A DNA stretch of 32,153 bases from Clostridia bacterium (GCA_017563195.1 JAFXDO010000013.1:1-32153), one strand, 5' to 3'; positions 7,645 to 15,492 are shown, counted from the stretch's first letter. The notes: generated by a model from the sequence alone, not told the origin. Translations and numbers: made by a program.

Positions 7645-7661
7645 TATAAATTTCATAATTT

Positions 7662-7736
7662 GCCCCCGTAGTAAAGTGGATATTACAAGTCCCTCCTAAG
7701 GATTAGTCGTGGGTTCGATTCCCGCCGGGGGTGCCA
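7662..7736 (+). tRNA. tRNA-Arg, anticodon CCU, CCA encoded
   Basis: A complete cloverleaf can be drawn. The acceptor stem is GCCCCCG with CGGGGGT. The D stem is GTAA/TTAC. The anticodon stem is AGTCC/GGATT with loop CTCCTAA, giving anticodon CCT at 7695-7697. The variable loop is short, the T arm is GTGGG-TTCGATT-CCCGC, and the gene ends G-CCA. The CCU anticodon reads the AGG arginine codon. The AT-rich DUF1294-like gene begins 85 bases further on. Confidence 0.93.
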
Positions 7737-7820
7737 ATTCAACAGCCTTGACTGTGGACACTGCGCCATGGCCTAAGGCTGCTTTTGCCCAAATACACAT
7801 TATGGAAAGGAGCTTTTTCT

Positions 7821-8450
7821 ATGCCATTTTATTACTATATTGGGATAGTATATCTGGTAATTATCAACATCGTGACATTAGTTATGTATGTGGCAGAAGC
7901 GGAGCATCCCTCCAGTCGTTTGTCCGCCACCGGTCTTATCCTGCTGCCAATTATCGGAGGTTCTTTGGGAGCTTGTATCGCTAACTTCTTTTCTGATACA
8001 GAATATCGAGAGCGCAGAAGCTGGTTGAGTAAATTTCTAGCTTTCATTCCACCGTTTATGTTTATTGTTCAGTTTCTTCTTATTGTAACTACAATAGGCG
8101 TTGATAACGTTTTTTCTTTCGTATGGAATCATGCTGTAGATAGAGCCGGCTGGATTGGTGAATATCTAATCGTAATTAATATCATCGCTTTTGTTTTAGT
8201 AATCATCCGAAAATCGGCATACTATATTGCTCCTCACGGCAATTTCTTAATCCCTGATATTATTTTGATCCCAATTTTAATAATCGGCGGTGCTACAGGC
8301 GGAGCGATTGCTAAAATCTTATTTAATTTCAAAGAAGATTGGTCTTGTAATTCGACAATGGAATTTCAAAACTTTATTTATAATGCCGGCATGTTTGTTG
8401 TTAGTGTAATCCATATTGGCTTGTATGCGTATTTCTTTTACATAAGATAA
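7821..8450 (+). CDS. Membrane protein with two DUF1294-like segments, probably acquired
   Basis: 209 residues from ATG 7821, preceded by AAAGGAG with 8-base spacing. An upstream in-frame ATG at 7785 lacks a ribosome site. There are six or so hydrophobic segments. Two stretches look like degenerate tandem copies of the short DUF1294 membrane domain: LLPIIGGSLGACIANFF followed by a basic turn and hydrophobic helix (about residues 36-80), and LIPILIIGGATGGAIAKILF (about 152-171) with the same layout. Function is unknown. Base and codon use are clearly richer in A/T than in pth just downstream or lysC upstream, and the gene lies directly after tRNA-Arg, a common site for gene gain. No integrase is in view. 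Confidence 0.8.
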   Translation: MPFYYYIGIVYLVIINIVTLVMYVAEAEHPSSRLSATGLILLPIIGGSLGACIANFFSDTEYRERRSWLSKFLAFIPPFMFIVQFLLIVTTIGVDNVFSFVWNHAVDRAGWIGEYLIVINIIAFVLVIIRKSAYYIAPHGNFLIPDIILIPILIIGGATGGAIAKILFNFKEDWSCNSTMEFQNFIYNAGMFVVSVIHIGLYAYFFYIR

Positions 8451-8485
8451 AACACATGATTCGGGGAGAGTAAAAAGGAATTAAT

Positions 8486-9082
8486 ATGTTCAAGAAAAAG
8501 ATAAACGTAATACCCGAATGGATCGTCGTGGGGCTCGGTAACCCCGGCGCGCAGTACAGGCACACCCGCCACAACGCGGGCTTTGTCTGCGTCGATGCGC
8601 TTGCCGACGATCTGGGCATCAAGATAAACACCGTGGCGTTCGATTCGCTCACCGCGCTTTGCAGCATCGACGGCGTCGGATGCCTCGTTATGAAGCCGCA
8701 GACCTTTATGAACGCAAGCGGCACCGCTGTCGTTAAGGCTGCGAAGAAATACAACATTCCCCACGATAGGATCCTCGTCGTCACCGACGACGTCTGCTTC
8801 AACGTAGGCTCTGTGAGGATCCGCAAGGAGGGCTCCTCGGGCGGTCAGAAGGGCGTGAACGACATTATCGTTAAGCTCGGCACGCAGGAATTCCCGCGAA
8901 TCAAGGTCGGCGCGGGCAAAAAACCCGAGGGCACCGATATGGTCGACTGGGTGCTCGGAAACTTCAGCTTTGATGAGCAAAACACGCTCAAGGACACCGC
9001 CAAGAGCGTCGTCGCGGCGATAAAGCTCATCGTGAACGGCGATATCGAGCTTGCGATAAGCAGGCATAATAAAACAAAGTAA
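8486..9082 (+). CDS. pth: Peptidyl-tRNA hydrolase
   Basis: 198 residues. It releases tRNA from prematurely dropped peptidyl-tRNA in the cytosol. Visible family residues (E. coli numbering in brackets) are N19 in VVGLGNPG (N10), catalytic H29 in RHNAGF (H20), N76 in TFMNASG (N68) and D101 in TDDV (D93). The glycine loop reads SSGGQKGVNDII where E. coli has GGHNGLKDII, so H113 and N114 are Q121 and K122 here. A short basic N-terminal extension (MFKKKINVIPE) precedes the domain. AAAAAGGA before ATG 8486 is the ribosome site. It lies 35 bases after the DUF1294-like gene. Confidence 0.95.
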   Translation: MFKKKINVIPEWIVVGLGNPGAQYRHTRHNAGFVCVDALADDLGIKINTVAFDSLTALCSIDGVGCLVMKPQTFMNASGTAVVKAAKKYNIPHDRILVVTDDVCFNVGSVRIRKEGSSGGQKGVNDIIVKLGTQEFPRIKVGAGKKPEGTDMVDWVLGNFSFDEQNTLKDTAKSVVAAIKLIVNGDIELAISRHNKTK

Positions 9083-9089
9083 CTTGTTA

Positions 9090-9118
9090 TTGATTTTATT
9101 CGCTGTATATGTTAAAAT
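9090..9118 (+). promoter_or_regulatory. Sigma-A-like promoter of the DUF2953-gerW operon
   Basis: TTGATT (9090-9095), 17-bp spacer, TAAAAT (9113-9118), 35 bases before the TTG start at 9153. Confidence 0.65.
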
Positions 9119-9152
9119 CAAAGGGTGAATAGTATTATCGGGAGGGGTAGGA

Positions 9153-9869
9153 TTGCTTGCGCTTAAGATCATCGGAATAACGCTTGGCGCACTCGTGCTG
9201 CTCGTGCTCGCAATACTGATGCTGAATATCAAGCTTCTTTTCGCGTTTAATACCGAGGGAAGGCTCGTGATGAAGGTTAAGCTTTCGCTTTTCACGCTTT
9301 TCGATATCAACAAGAAAAAAGAGCCTGAGGCGCCCAAAGAACCCTCGGAAGACAGCGGATCGGAGCCGCAGCAAGCAAAACCGAAAAAGCAAAGCAGGAT
9401 CGCGGCTTATTTCATAAAAAAGCTGGGGCTCGAGCCCTTAAACGGCATCGAGGGGCTGAAAAAGGAAGCCGAAAGCGGAGGGATCTCCGACACGGCAATG
9501 AAGATCCTCACGATATTTATGCTTTTCGCAGGTCAGATAGTCTGGCTGCTTAAGCGGATGAGGATAAAACGCTTCAGAATAATCGCCGTCTGTGCCGGTG
9601 AGGACGCGGCAGACACCGCCATCGAATACGGCGTGCTCTGCTCTGCGGTCTACCCGCTGCTCGGCTATATCGAGACAAACGTCAAAAGCATGAAAAACAC
9701 CGATGTCCGAATCGGCTGCGACTTCGAAAACGAAGCGTATTTCGAAACGGATATCCATATACGTCTCAGGGTGATACACGTCATCCGCGCGCTGATGAAC
9801 GGCTTGACCGCACTTGCCGAAAACGCCGCCGAAGGCGCCGCGGAAGCTGCAACGGAGGAAACCAAATGA
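9153..9869 (+). CDS. DUF2953 domain-containing membrane protein
   Basis: 238 residues. It starts with TTG 9153, preceded by GGGAGGGG at a good distance; no ATG fits. One N-terminal transmembrane helix (about 5-28, LGALVLLVLAILMLNIKLLF) is followed by VMKVKLSLFTLFDI, a charged Lys/Glu/Pro linker (about 50-75), and a C-terminal part with IRIKRFRIIAVCAGEDAADTAIEYGVLCSAVYPLLGYIE, the pattern of DUF2953. In many Clostridia this gene sits directly before gerW, as here, where the two overlap by four bases (ATGA). A sporulation or germination link is therefore inferred from context, not shown. Confidence 0.85.
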   Translation: MLALKIIGITLGALVLLVLAILMLNIKLLFAFNTEGRLVMKVKLSLFTLFDINKKKEPEAPKEPSEDSGSEPQQAKPKKQSRIAAYFIKKLGLEPLNGIEGLKKEAESGGISDTAMKILTIFMLFAGQIVWLLKRMRIKRFRIIAVCAGEDAADTAIEYGVLCSAVYPLLGYIETNVKSMKNTDVRIGCDFENEAYFETDIHIRLRVIHVIRALMNGLTALAENAAEGAAEAATEETK

Positions 9870-10318
9870 ACGAAAATCGTATTAAAAAGCCGACAGCGGC
9901 AGAAAATCTTATGGAGCTTATGTCGTTCACGGCAGATAAGGTCGTCGAGCTTGCCGACGCCAATTCGGTGCTCGGCGAAAGGATCGAGATCGACGGTATG
10001 ACTATAATCCCCGTCTCGAAGATCTCGGCGGGCTTTGTCGGCGGCGGCGCGAACGTCATCAACGCAGGCGCGAAGAAGTCGAACACCCCCGCGGGCTCGG
10101 GCGCATCGGTCAAGGTGACTCCCCTTTCCTTCCTCGTCGTTTCGGGCGGTGAGGTCAGGATCGTTGCCATCGACGCGACCACCAAGGACTCGAAGCAGGG
10201 CATCATCGGAAAGGTGCTCGAGGCGGTCAAGTCGTTGAAGAAGAAAAAGGACGATAAAAAGGACGATAAAAAGGACGATAAAAAGGACGATAAAAAGGAA
10301 GAGCCTGCACAGGCGTAA
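9866..10318 (+). CDS. ytfJ: GerW/YtfJ family sporulation protein
   Basis: 150 residues. The conserved domain runs from about residue 10 to 115: NLMELMSFTADKVVELADANSVLGERIEIDGMTIIPVSKISAGFVGGGA, then VTPLSFLVVSGGEVRIVAID. In Bacillus subtilis, YtfJ/GerW is made during sporulation and is needed for proper SleB-dependent germination. The start overlaps the DUF2953 stop by four bases. The last 30 residues are a low-complexity tail of KKDD repeats encoded by a 12-bp tandem repeat, followed by EEPAQA. A GC-rich hairpin follows the stop. Confidence 0.93.
   Translation: MNENRIKKPTAAENLMELMSFTADKVVELADANSVLGERIEIDGMTIIPVSKISAGFVGGGANVINAGAKKSNTPAGSGASVKVTPLSFLVVSGGEVRIVAIDATTKDSKQGIIGKVLEAVKSLKKKKDDKKDDKKDDKKDDKKEEPAQA
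10244..10299 (+). repeat. 12-bp tandem repeat inside gerW (about 4.7 copies)
   Basis: AAAAAGGACGAT is repeated exactly at 10244, 10256, 10268 and 10280, followed by a partial copy. Each unit encodes KKDD (in frame KDDK). The repeat unit is a multiple of three, so copy changes would keep the frame. Confidence 0.95.
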
Positions 10319-10326
10319 AATACATC

Positions 10327-10351
10327 GGGCGGACTCCGCCCTTTGTTTATT
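10327..10351 (+). terminator. Probable intrinsic terminator after gerW
   Basis: GGGCGG (10327-10332), loop ACT, CCGCCC (10336-10341), followed by TTTGTTTATTT. The three-base loop and broken U-run make it moderate in strength. Confidence 0.65.
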
Positions 10352-10354
10352 TGA

Positions 10355-10951
10355 ATGAAAATGAAGCTGTATAAAGCATTTTTGAGCGATTTTTCGCAGG
10401 AAGAATACAATAAATATTACGGTATGCTTACCGAATCGCGCAGAAAATCGGTCGACCGGATGAAAAACGAAACCGACAAGCGGCTGAGCGTGCTCGGCGA
10501 ATCGCTTGCAAGGCGCGGAATCTCCGAGCATTGCGGAGCAGACGAGCAAGATATCCTGTTCGATCGCACCGAAAACGGAAAGCCCTTTGCCGTAGGTCTT
10601 GACGTCTGCTTTTCGATAAGCCACTCGAAGGACGTCGCCGCCGTCGCCGTGTCGGACAAAAAAATCGGCGTAGATATCGAAAAGATCCGCTTTTGCGAGA
10701 CTCGCGTCGCAAAATACGCCTGCGTCGGAGGCGATCTCGAATTCGTGTTCGGCTCGGACGTGATACCCGAATCCTTCGACGAAGCGTCGCTGACACGTTT
10801 TTTCCGCCTCTGGACCGCGAAGGAAGCCTACTTCAAGCTCTGCGGCACGGGAATATCCAAGCTGAAGACGGTCTCCTACGAGGATATACGGCATATCTGC
10901 ACGACCACGCTCGAGGGCGAATACGTAATGACGGTTTGTGAGGAAAAATGA
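10355..10951 (+). CDS. 4'-phosphopantetheinyl transferase (Sfp type)
   Basis: 198 residues. It transfers the phosphopantetheine arm of CoA to a serine of carrier proteins (fatty acid, polyketide or peptide synthesis). Family motifs are CFSISHSKD with H90, IGVDIEKIR with metal ligands D107 and E109, and FRLWTAKEAYFKLCGTG with E157. Length is typical of short Sfp-type enzymes. Start choice is uncertain between ATG 10355 and ATG 10361: neither has a clear ribosome site, and the preceding hairpin occupies the usual place. No carrier-protein or synthase gene is in the window. Its stop overlaps the next gene (ATGA). Confidence 0.92.
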   Translation: MKMKLYKAFLSDFSQEEYNKYYGMLTESRRKSVDRMKNETDKRLSVLGESLARRGISEHCGADEQDILFDRTENGKPFAVGLDVCFSISHSKDVAAVAVSDKKIGVDIEKIRFCETRVAKYACVGGDLEFVFGSDVIPESFDEASLTRFFRLWTAKEAYFKLCGTGISKLKTVSYEDIRHICTTTLEGEYVMTVCEEK

Positions 10952-12048
10952 TGAAAAACAACGAAAAGAAAAAGAAAAGCAGGTTGCTCGGGCTTATACT
11001 TCCTCTGCTGGTCGGCGTCGTCTTCGGCGTCGTTCTTGCCGAGTACGGAAGCCGAATACCCGACGTCCCGGGGCTCGGAATAGCAAGCTTTGCCTTTATG
11101 GTGCTCGCAATTTTTGCGCAGATAGCCATCCATGAGGCGGGACATCTTGTGTTCGGGCTTGCGACGGGCTATAAATTCTGCTCCTACCGACTGTTCGGGT
11201 TTATGGTGCAAAAAAGCAACGGCAGGCTTGTTTTCAAGCGCTTTAAGCTTGCGGGCACCGGCGGACAGTGCCTGCTCATCCCGCCCGCGCTGAACGGCGG
11301 ACGCTACAAAAGCGTGCTCTACCACCTCGGCGGCGTTATAATGAACCTCCTGTCCTCGGCGATTTTTGCAATACTGCTGTGTATAAGCGGCTCATATTTC
11401 GTCGACTCGCTTTGCGTTATGATGATAGTGTTCGGCGTGCTGTTCGCACTTGTAAACGGTATCCCGATGACCACCCAGAACATAGATAACGACGGCAAAA
11501 ACGCCATTTATACAAGCAAAAGCCCGAAGGCGTCCACGGCAATGTGGATACAGCTCTCAATTAACGCGATGCAGGCTGACGGCAAGCGTCTTAAGGATAT
11601 GCCCGACGAATGGTTCGTATTTCCCGACGAAGCCGATATGAATAACGGACTTATCGCATCGCTCGCGGCGTTTTGCTGTAACCGACTGATGGATCAGGGC
11701 AGGCTCGAGGAATGCGAGCGCGAGATCGAAAGGATAATCTCGCTCGATTCGGCACTCCCGGGAATCTACAAAATGCTGCTGAGAGCCGATCTCATCTCGC
11801 TTTACCTGCTGCTCGACCGCGACTTCGACAAGGTCAGCGCGCTGTTTGACAAGGAGCAGGAATCGTTTATGAAGACGATGAAGGACTTCCCCTCGATAAT
11901 CCGCACGCAGTATATCTACGCGCGGCTCGGCGAGCACAGCGACGAAAACTCCGAAAAGCAGCTTGCCCGCTTCGAAAATATCGCGAAGAGCTATCCCTTC
12001 ATCGGCGATATCGAATCCGAGCGCGAGATAATGAGCAAATGCAAATAA
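10948..12048 (+). CDS. M50 family (site-2 protease-like) membrane metalloprotease
   Basis: 366 residues. A basic N-terminus is followed by two hydrophobic helices (about 13-31 and 45-65). The second carries the zinc-binding HEAGH (H62, E63, H66) inside the membrane, as in intramembrane S2P proteases. GGVIMNLLSSAIFAILL (about 128-144) matches the conserved Asn-containing helix, and NIDNDGKN (D180, D182) is the likely third zinc ligand. The C-terminal ~150 residues are helical and soluble, similar to TPR-like tails. The substrate is unknown. The ATG at 10948 overlaps the PPTase stop, and a second ATG at 10951 is an equally possible start. Confidence 0.9.
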   Translation: MMKNNEKKKKSRLLGLILPLLVGVVFGVVLAEYGSRIPDVPGLGIASFAFMVLAIFAQIAIHEAGHLVFGLATGYKFCSYRLFGFMVQKSNGRLVFKRFKLAGTGGQCLLIPPALNGGRYKSVLYHLGGVIMNLLSSAIFAILLCISGSYFVDSLCVMMIVFGVLFALVNGIPMTTQNIDNDGKNAIYTSKSPKASTAMWIQLSINAMQADGKRLKDMPDEWFVFPDEADMNNGLIASLAAFCCNRLMDQGRLEECEREIERIISLDSALPGIYKMLLRADLISLYLLLDRDFDKVSALFDKEQESFMKTMKDFPSIIRTQYIYARLGEHSDENSEKQLARFENIAKSYPFIGDIESEREIMSKCK

Positions 12049-12056
12049 TAAACAAA

Positions 12057-12098
12057 AAGGCTGTAAAAACCCGTTTGAGGTTTTACAGCCTTCTTTTC
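12057..12098. terminator. Bidirectional intrinsic terminator between M50 protease and guaB
   Basis: AAGGCTGTAAAA (12057-12068) pairs exactly with TTTTACAGCCTT (12081-12092). T-rich sequence lies downstream and a run of A upstream. It serves two convergent genes. Confidence 0.88.
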
Positions 12099-12103
12099 TT
12101 ATC

Positions 12104-13618
12104 TTATTTATGAGTCGTTGCCGAGGTCTTGTCCTTAAGAAGCACGTCGTGAGCGCCGCCCTCGATGATGGAGGTAGCCGAAACGAGAGTGATCTTCGCG
12201 TTCTTCTGAAGCTCCTCAATGGAAAGCGCACCGCAGTTGCACATGGTGTGGCGAACCTTGGAAAGCGTGAGTCCGACGTTGTCCTTAAGCGGACCTGCGT
12301 AAGGAACGTAGGAGTCGACGCCCTCCTCGAAGGAAAGCTTCTTGTCGCCGCCCATATCGTAGCGCTGCCAGTTACGTGCACGTGCCGAGCCCTCGCCCCA
12401 GTATTCCTTCATAAACTGACCGTTTACGTTGACCTTGTTCGTGGGGGATTCGTCAAAGCGCGAGAAGTATCTGCCGAGCATGATGAAGTCGGAGCCCATC
12501 GCAAGCGCGAGGGTCACGTGGTAGTCGTGAACGATGCCGCCGTCGGAGCAAATGGGAATGTAAACGCCGGTCTTCTTGAAGTATTCGTCGCGCGCCTTTG
12601 CAACCTCGATGACTGCGGTAGCCTGTCCGCGACCGATACCCTTCTGCTCACGGGTGATACAGATAGAGCCGCCGCCGATACCGATCTTGATGAAGTCTGC
12701 GCCCGCCTCTGCGAGGAAGTTGAAGCCGTCTGCGTCAACAACGTTGCCCGCGCCGACCTTTACGGTGTCGCCGTAGGTGTCGCGGATCCACTTAAGGGTG
12801 CGAGCCTGCCATTCCGAAAAGCCCTCGGAGGAGTCGATGCAAAGCACGTCTGCGCCTGCCTCAACGAGTGCGGGAACGCGCTGCTCGTAGTCGCGGGTGT
12901 TGATACCTGCGCCGACCATATAACGCTTCTGCGAGTCGAGAAGCTCGAGCGGATTTTCCTTGTGGAACGCGTAGTCCTTGCGGAATACGAAGTAGCAAAG
13001 CTTGTTGTCCTTGTCGATAATGGGAAGCGAGTTGAGCTTGTTGTCCCAGATAATGTCGTTAGCTTCCTTGAGGCTGGTGCCCTCGTAAGCGTAAACGAGA
13101 TTTTCAAACGGAGTCATAAATTCCGAGACCTTAAGGTCCTTCGACATACGCGAAACGCGGTAGTCACGCGAGGTAACGATACCCATAAGCCTGCCGTGAG
13201 CCGTGCCGTCGTCGGTAACCGCGATGGTCGAGTGTCCGGTCCTTTCGGTAAGCGCGATAACGTCTGCGAGAGTGTCGTCTACACGCACGTTGGAATCCGA
13301 GTAAACAAAGCCCGCCTTGTGAAGCTTGACGCGACGAACCATATTTGCCTCATCCTCGATGGTCTGAGAGCCGTAGATGAACGAAAGGCCGCCTTCCTTA
13401 GCAAGCGCGATAGCCATTTTATCGTCGGAAACAGCCTGCATAATCGCCGAAACGAGCGGAATGTTCAAAGAAACAGCAGGCTCCTCTTCACCCTTGCGGA
13501 ACTTGGTCACGGGGGTGCGAAGGCTTACGTTTGTAGGAATGCATTCAGCCGAGGAATATCCGGGAACAAGCAGATATTCACTGAAGGTATGGGACTCTTG
13601 TTCAAAATACATTGCCAT
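12104..13618 (-). CDS. guaB: IMP dehydrogenase, Tritrichomonas-like sequence type
   Basis: 504 residues. It oxidises IMP to XMP with NAD+, the committed step to GMP. The (beta/alpha)8 barrel is interrupted by two CBS domains (about residues 107-225). The active-site loop is [20 protein letters not shown] with catalytic C320. Further along, [18 protein letters not shown] carries R419-Y420, and E432 lies in SFEEG. These positions sit one residue after C319, R418-Y419 and E431 of the Tritrichomonas foetus enzyme, which I recall as unusually similar over its length. Common bacterial GuaB has GIGPGSICTTR and a different flap. A consensus promoter and AAAAGGAG ribosome site precede it. It is transcribed away from galM. 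Confidence 0.95.
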   Translation of the reverse strand: MAMYFEQESHTFSEYLLVPGYSSAECIPTNVSLRTPVTKFRKGEEEPAVSLNIPLVSAIMQAVSDDKMAIALAKEGGLSFIYGSQTIEDEANMVRRVKLHKAGFVYSDSNVRVDDTLADVIALTERTGHSTIAVTDDGTAHGRLMGIVTSRDYRVSRMSKDLKVSEFMTPFENLVYAYEGTSLKEANDIIWDNKLNSLPIIDKDNKLCYFVFRKDYAFHKENPLELLDSQKRYMVGAGINTRDYEQRVPALVEAGADVLCIDSSEGFSEWQARTLKWIRDTYGDTVKVGAGNVVDADGFNFLAEAGADFIKIGIGGGSICITREQKGIGRGQATAVIEVAKARDEYFKKTGVYIPICSDGGIVHDYHVTLALAMGSDFIMLGRYFSRFDESPTNKVNVNGQFMKEYWGEGSARARNWQRYDMGGDKKLSFEEGVDSYVPYAGPLKDNVGLTLSKVRHTMCNCGALSIEELQKNAKITLVSATSIIEGGAHDVLLKDKTSATTHK

Positions 13619-13665
13619 AGCTTGACTCCTTTTTATATGGAAATTGCAAAATTTATAATAGACCT

Positions 13666-13694
13666 ATTGTATCACAAACTTTTAATTATTTCAA
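13666..13694 (-). promoter_or_regulatory. Sigma-A-like promoter of guaB
   Basis: On the minus strand: TTGAAA (13694-13689), 17-bp spacer, TACAAT (13671-13666), 47 bases before the start codon. No purine riboswitch signature is visible in the short leader. Confidence 0.8.
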
Positions 13695-13732
13695 CATTAT
13701 TCTCGCTTTAAAGCAACGGATTTTTTGCACTT

Positions 13733-14716
13733 TCATGCATCTTTTTTGTCTATTTTCGACACGCGGACGCTCCCGTCGCCGAAACGGTAGGCGGTGGTCG
13801 AGGAATATTCGCCGTCGGGATAAAGTATCCCATCCCCGCGCGACTGTAGATTCGGCTCGAGCTGCGTCTCGAGACAGAAGCCATATCCGCTGCCGACGAC
13901 CGTGCCGTCGGTCAGACGTGTGTTTTCGGGAATGAACCCGCCGCAATACAGCTGGATGCAGGGCATATCGGTAAAGCACTCAACGTTGTAAGTACCCGAC
14001 GCCTTGGCGGCAAAGCGAAGCCTTTTTCCGTCGATAAGCTCGTACTCATCGCCCGAAAGATAAAAATTGTGATCGTACGAAGCGGTGACGACAGCACCCT
14101 TCCTCAGATCGAAAATACTTCCCTCGACCGGCATTTTGCCGATGATCCGTGTGTTTTCGTCGTAAAGTGATACGCTGTCGGCGTCGATTCTCATACCGAC
14201 CCCTCCGACCCCTGCGCCCACTTCGTTGCCGACGCCGAAAAGATTGAAGTAGGTGTGGTTGGTAAGGTTTACCCAGGTCGGCTTGTCGGTTATCGCCCTG
14301 TAGGAGATGACCAGCGCAGAAGAAACCAATTTAAAGGTGACGTACACCGACAAATTGCCGCTGTACCCCTCCTCTCCGTCGGGAGACAGGTAAAACAGCG
14401 TAACGTATCCGTCGCCGCGCTCGCTTACGCTCCAGCGCTTCAGGTCAAAGCCCTCGACCCCGCCGTGCAGGTGGTTTATCCCCTTTTCGTTGGGTGTCAA
14501 GCGATGCTCGACCCCGTTCAGGTACTGTATCTCGCCGCAGCGATTGGCGCATCTGCCGACGGTAGCGCCGAAATAGCAGGTGTCGCTTATATACTCCTCC
14601 TCTGTCGCATAGCCGAGCGCAAGCTCTTTTCCTTTATATTTAATGCTGTGCACGGTAGCGCCCAGCGTCATTATCTCAACCTCGAGCAGGTCGTTTTTAA
14701 GGGTTATTATTTCCAT
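13733..14716 (-). CDS. galM: Aldose 1-epimerase (galactose mutarotase)
   Basis: 327 residues. It interconverts alpha- and beta-anomers of sugars such as galactose. Family features are ATVHSIKYKGKELALGY near the start, FGATVGRCANR (about 45-57), NHLHGG with the catalytic histidine (about 77-82), VNLTNHTYFNL (about 148-158), and a C-terminal glutamate in FCLETQ. The start at ATG 14716 is preceded by GGAG at the right distance and begins MEIITLKND at the conserved fold; longer in-frame starts up to 14782 would overlap the promoter. A TTGACA-17-TAAAAT promoter drives it. No Leloir pathway genes are near. Confidence 0.93.
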   Translation of the reverse strand: MEIITLKNDLLEVEIMTLGATVHSIKYKGKELALGYATEEEYISDTCYFGATVGRCANRCGEIQYLNGVEHRLTPNEKGINHLHGGVEGFDLKRWSVSERGDGYVTLFYLSPDGEEGYSGNLSVYVTFKLVSSALVISYRAITDKPTWVNLTNHTYFNLFGVGNEVGAGVGGVGMRIDADSVSLYDENTRIIGKMPVEGSIFDLRKGAVVTASYDHNFYLSGDEYELIDGKRLRFAAKASGTYNVECFTDMPCIQLYCGGFIPENTRLTDGTVVGSGYGFCLETQLEPNLQSRGDGILYPDGEYSSTTAYRFGDGSVRVSKIDKKDA

Positions 14717-14744
14717 AGCCGACTCCATATAATAATCTGTAATA

Positions 14745-14773
14745 ATTTTACAACAAGGCGAATTGTTTGTCAA
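14745..14773 (-). promoter_or_regulatory. Sigma-A-like promoter of galM
   Basis: On the minus strand: TTGACA (14773-14768), 17-bp spacer, TAAAAT (14750-14745). It is divergent from the DUF1836 promoter 38 bp away. Confidence 0.82.
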
Positions 14774-14810
14774 CATATACAAAATTTTTTAAAAAATCAC
14801 GCGATTTCTC

Positions 14811-14839
14811 TTGACAATCACGTGACCGTGTGATACAAT
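14811..14839 (+). promoter_or_regulatory. Promoter of the DUF1836 gene with a dyad in its spacer
   Basis: TTGACA (14811-14816), 17-bp spacer, TACAAT (14834-14839). The spacer holds the perfect palindrome TCACGTGA (14818-14825), and the longer stretch ATCACGTGACCGTGTGAT is an imperfect dyad. A related AATCACGCGATT lies about 20 bp upstream. The layout suggests an operator for a regulator, possibly the DUF1836 protein itself. Confidence 0.75.
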
Positions 14840-14912
14840 CAAGGTACAACAAAGAACAAAGCATCGGAATTCCAAGAATCAGCTGATCTTTTCAAGCGAA
14901 AGGAGGGTAAAT

Positions 14913-15467
14913 ATGATCAATAAGCTCCCGGGTACCACGATCGAGGTCGCGGTGCCAAACGCGTCGGTCGCCAAGGAGATACTCGACAACGCGTTCATCT
15001 GCGGAGGATTGATGATGTCTCAGGTCGCCCGTATGACGGGGCTCGAGCCATATATGATCCAGAACTGGGTCAAGCGCGGATTCCTTTCTCCGCCCCAACA
15101 AAAGCTTTATTCAAAGCGTCAGTTCTGCAGGATCGCGATAATCAATATGCTCAAGGAGGCAATGCAGCTCGACAAGATAACCTTCCTACTGTCGTACATA
15201 AACGGCAGGCTTGACGACGAACGCGACGACATTATCGACGACAGCACGCTTTACCTCTACTACGTGGCGGCGATAAGCAGTCTCGAGCGGCCGGTCGCGG
15301 ACGAGGACTACATTGTCAAGCACATCGAAACCGTCGTTACCGACTTCTCCGAGCCCTTCCCCGGCGCAAAGAAGCGACTCATCAAGGTGCTCGCCGTGAT
15401 GATGAACGCACACTACGCGTCGATACTCCGCAAGCGCGCCGAGGATATACTCGCAACGCTGGATTGA
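14913..15467 (+). CDS. DUF1836 family HTH regulator (MerR-like DNA-binding fold)
   Basis: 184 residues. The DUF1836 pattern is clear: GGLMMSQVARMTGLEPYMIQNWVKRGFLSPPQQKLYSKRQFCRIAIINMLKEAMQLDKI (about 31-89), which reads like a MerR-type winged helix (helix-turn-helix, then a wing with NWVKRGFL.P). The helical C-terminal half probably mediates dimerisation. The family is common in Firmicutes and not well characterised. AAAGGAGG precedes ATG 14913. The promoter of this gene has a palindrome between -35 and -10, fitting autoregulation, and the divergent galM promoter is close by. Confidence 0.88.
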   Translation: MINKLPGTTIEVAVPNASVAKEILDNAFICGGLMMSQVARMTGLEPYMIQNWVKRGFLSPPQQKLYSKRQFCRIAIINMLKEAMQLDKITFLLSYINGRLDDERDDIIDDSTLYLYYVAAISSLERPVADEDYIVKHIETVVTDFSEPFPGAKKRLIKVLAVMMNAHYASILRKRAEDILATLD

Positions 15468-15492
15468 GTTTTCGATGAGAATGAGGTTTTCC

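Noticed and set aside
7490..7661. tmRNA, SRP RNA, RNase P RNA or 6S RNA
   Set aside because: None of the conserved sequence landmarks of these RNAs is present; kept only as an unidentified structured segment.
13619..13665. Purine riboswitch before guaB
   Set aside because: The leader is about 40 bases and lacks the conserved loop sequences.
12110..13711. Long plus-strand open frame (533 codons) over guaB
   Set aside because: It is the antisense shadow of a complete IMP dehydrogenase, with no recognisable domain, and its end runs through the guaB promoter.
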